A stretch of 5,666 bases of DNA from Acidobacteriota bacterium (lineage in GTDB: Bacteria; Acidobacteriota; Terriglobia; UBA7540), in assembly GCA_021828245.1 (NCBI GenBank), contig JAKASC010000163.1, forward strand, positions 1-5,666, in the 5' to 3' direction. The first letter of the stretch is position 1, and every line of letters begins with the position of its first letter. A program made the position numbers and the translations under genes. Positions 4,931 through 5,666 of the stretch are shown here, piece by piece. Under the pieces are notes generated by a model, which saw nothing but the letters and a program-made list of their open reading frames with translations, was not told where the DNA came from and did no database searches.

Positions 4931-4969
4931 CGCGGACGGCGAAGACCCTCCCGCGCTGCGGGATCCGCG
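4931..4969 (+). terminator. Compound GC-rich hairpin right after the last BMC-P gene
   Basis: An outer stem CGCGGA (4931-4936) pairs with TCCGCG (4964-4969). Inside it, TCCCGC (4949-4954) and GCGGGA (4958-4963) form a second stem with a 3-nt loop, adjacent to the outer stem's 3' arm. The structure begins at the first base after the TAA of BMC-P copy 3, where an operon terminator or mRNA-protecting structure is expected. Only GTTT follows, so this is not a classic U-tract terminator. The remaining spacer to 5063 shows nothing more. Confidence 0.45.
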
Positions 4970-5063
4970 GTTTGCACTCGACGCTCACCAAAGGGACGCG
5001 GACCGCAAAAACATCCGACCGAGCTACGGACGGCGTTGGGCAGGAGCGGTTTATGGCTGGCGG

Positions 5064-5423
5064 CTAAAATTCCTCGAGCTCGCCGGGCGAAGGCTCAGTG
5101 GCGGGGTCGGGGCCGCCGCGGAGCACGCCAGCGAGCGTCCACTTCAGCTCATCGGACAAATCCATAATCTGCATCCCTTCGGCGACGAGGATTTTGCACG
5201 CGAGCACGGGGCGCGCGTCAGCGTCCGGCTGGCCCTCAAATTTATAAGTGACGCGGCAAAGCTGGCATTCCTGGTTCCAGCAGAAGCGGCCGTAAGGAAT
5301 GGTTTCAGGGCTGAGAAATTGAAAAGCTCGCAGGCAAGTGTTGTTCTCCGGAACCCGAAACTTCTTCCCACGAATTGCGATTTCGACGAATTTTTCAAAA
5401 TTCCGGTAGAGCGCGTCGGCCAT
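5064..5423 (-). CDS. [2Fe-2S] ferredoxin-domain protein
   Basis: This minus-strand, 119-residue protein has the beta-grasp ferredoxin pattern. KFVEIAIRGKKFRVPENNTC (11-30) gives the first hairpin, and FCWNQECQLCRVTYKFEG (47-64) carries Cys48-x4-Cys53-x2-Cys56. RPVLACKILVAEGMQIMDL (71-89) supplies the fourth cluster ligand Cys76 followed by the common V-x-(D/E)-GM-x-I motif. All four [2Fe-2S] ligands are therefore present. An acidic, Pro-rich tail follows (102-119). Such small proteins carry electrons to redox enzymes; the partner is not evident here. It converges on the BMC operon, with 133 nt between the two stop codons. ATG 5423 has no clear Shine-Dalgarno. The overlapping plus-strand frame 4923-5471 was rejected as a shadow because it shows no family motif. 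Confidence 0.82.
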   Translation of the reverse strand: MADALYRNFEKFVEIAIRGKKFRVPENNTCLRAFQFLSPETIPYGRFCWNQECQLCRVTYKFEGQPDADARPVLACKILVAEGMQIMDLSDELKWTLAGVLRGGPDPATEPSPGELEEF

Positions 5424-5566
5424 TTTTCACGGAGGAGTGGGGCCGGAGCTAGCCTGACTTCCACGGTCTAAAGCAAATTTTTGGCTTTTGGGGTTGGCAA
5501 GCCGTTTATTTCCAGCAGCGGCTCGCCGAAATGCCAAAATAGTGACGAATATATTCAATGTTTTAA

Positions 5567-5598
5567 TTGACAAGTTTGGGTGGAATTGTTTGTGTAGT
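5567..5598 (+). promoter_or_regulatory. Possible promoter of the transposase
   Basis: A perfect -35 box TTGACA (5567-5572) lies in AT-rich DNA 32 nt before the transposase ATG. The best -10-like hexamer is TGTAGT (5593-5598), but the 20-nt spacing is longer than usual. The 180-nt region 5424-5603 is noticeably more AT-rich than the rest of the window and should also hold the promoter of the minus-strand ferredoxin gene. I could not identify that promoter, nor the left terminal repeat of the insertion sequence. Confidence 0.3.
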
Positions 5599-5603
5599 GT
5601 CCG

Positions 5604-5666
5604 ATGTACATCCGCAAGACCACCAAGACCCACAAGGGCAAGAGCTACACCAACTATTTGCTTATT
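5604..5666 (+). CDS. Transposase N-terminus, IS1634-like (IS4 superfamily), cut by window end
   Basis: ATG 5604 opens a frame running to the last base of the window with no stop (21 codons). It begins MYIRKTTKTHKGKSYTNYLL. An N-terminus of the form M-(F/Y)-I-(R/K)-x-x-x-K, then a K-G-K-x-Y-x-x-Y/H-L-L segment, is characteristic of IS1634-family DDE transposases. These use a DD(E) catalytic domain located well downstream of this fragment. No Shine-Dalgarno is evident. Nothing can be said about completeness or activity. It marks an insertion sequence beginning close to the end of the BMC region. The family call rests on a short segment only. Confidence 0.6.
   Translation, partial: MYIRKTTKTHKGKSYTNYLLI

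Noticed and set aside
4923..5471. 182-codon plus-strand frame overlapping the end of BMC-P copy 3
   Set aside because: It shows no recognisable motif and lies opposite a minus-strand gene with a full [2Fe-2S] cysteine pattern; it is an antisense shadow.

Overview
The window is GC-rich DNA dominated by one plus-strand bacterial microcompartment (BMC) gene cluster. It encodes a class II (fuculose-phosphate-type) aldolase with a likely shell-targeting tail, one hexameric shell protein (BMC-H), and three intact, clearly different pentameric vertex proteins (BMC-P, EutN/CcmL family). A class II aldolase next to one BMC-H and several BMC-P genes is the hallmark of the PVM-type microcompartment of Planctomycetes and Verrucomicrobia, which degrades L-fucose and L-rhamnose by way of lactaldehyde. 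The bactofilin, the DUF4258/DUF2283 pair and the IS1634-like transposase start also fit a Verrucomicrobiota genome, possibly Pedosphaerales-like. This placement is inference, and Acidobacteriota with PVM-like clusters cannot be excluded.

Layout: 35-544 bactofilin; 657-1283 a degenerate SAM-methyltransferase-like protein; a promoter candidate near 1344-1372; 1398-2216 aldolase; 2284-2577 BMC-H; 2716-3021 BMC-P copy 1; 3205-3477 BMC-P copy 2; 3478-3903 a GIY-YIG domain protein starting directly on the BMC-P stop; 3914-4560 a disrupted segment; 4658-4930 BMC-P copy 3; 4931-4969 a compound hairpin; 5064-5423 (minus) a [2Fe-2S] ferredoxin-domain protein; 5604-5666 the first 21 codons of a transposase cut by the window edge.

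The most interesting part is 3914-4560. The first ~19 codons of a BMC-P gene (3914-3970) and the last ~32 codons of a BMC-P gene (4462-4560) flank a DUF4258/DUF2283 pair, a toxin/antitoxin-like arrangement. The simplest reading is a fourth BMC-P gene split by this cassette, with its middle lost. The DUF4258 gene is itself broken by two single-base deletions, while the DUF2283 gene is intact. Together with the GIY-YIG gene just upstream, this makes an island of non-shell genes inside a shell operon.

Functionally, the aldolase would cleave a deoxy-sugar 1-phosphate to DHAP plus lactaldehyde inside a shell tiled by BMC-H hexamers and capped by BMC-P pentamers. The aldehyde dehydrogenase, phosphotransacylase and sugar-processing enzymes expected for such a pathway are not in this window. 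No rRNA, tRNA or CRISPR array was seen.
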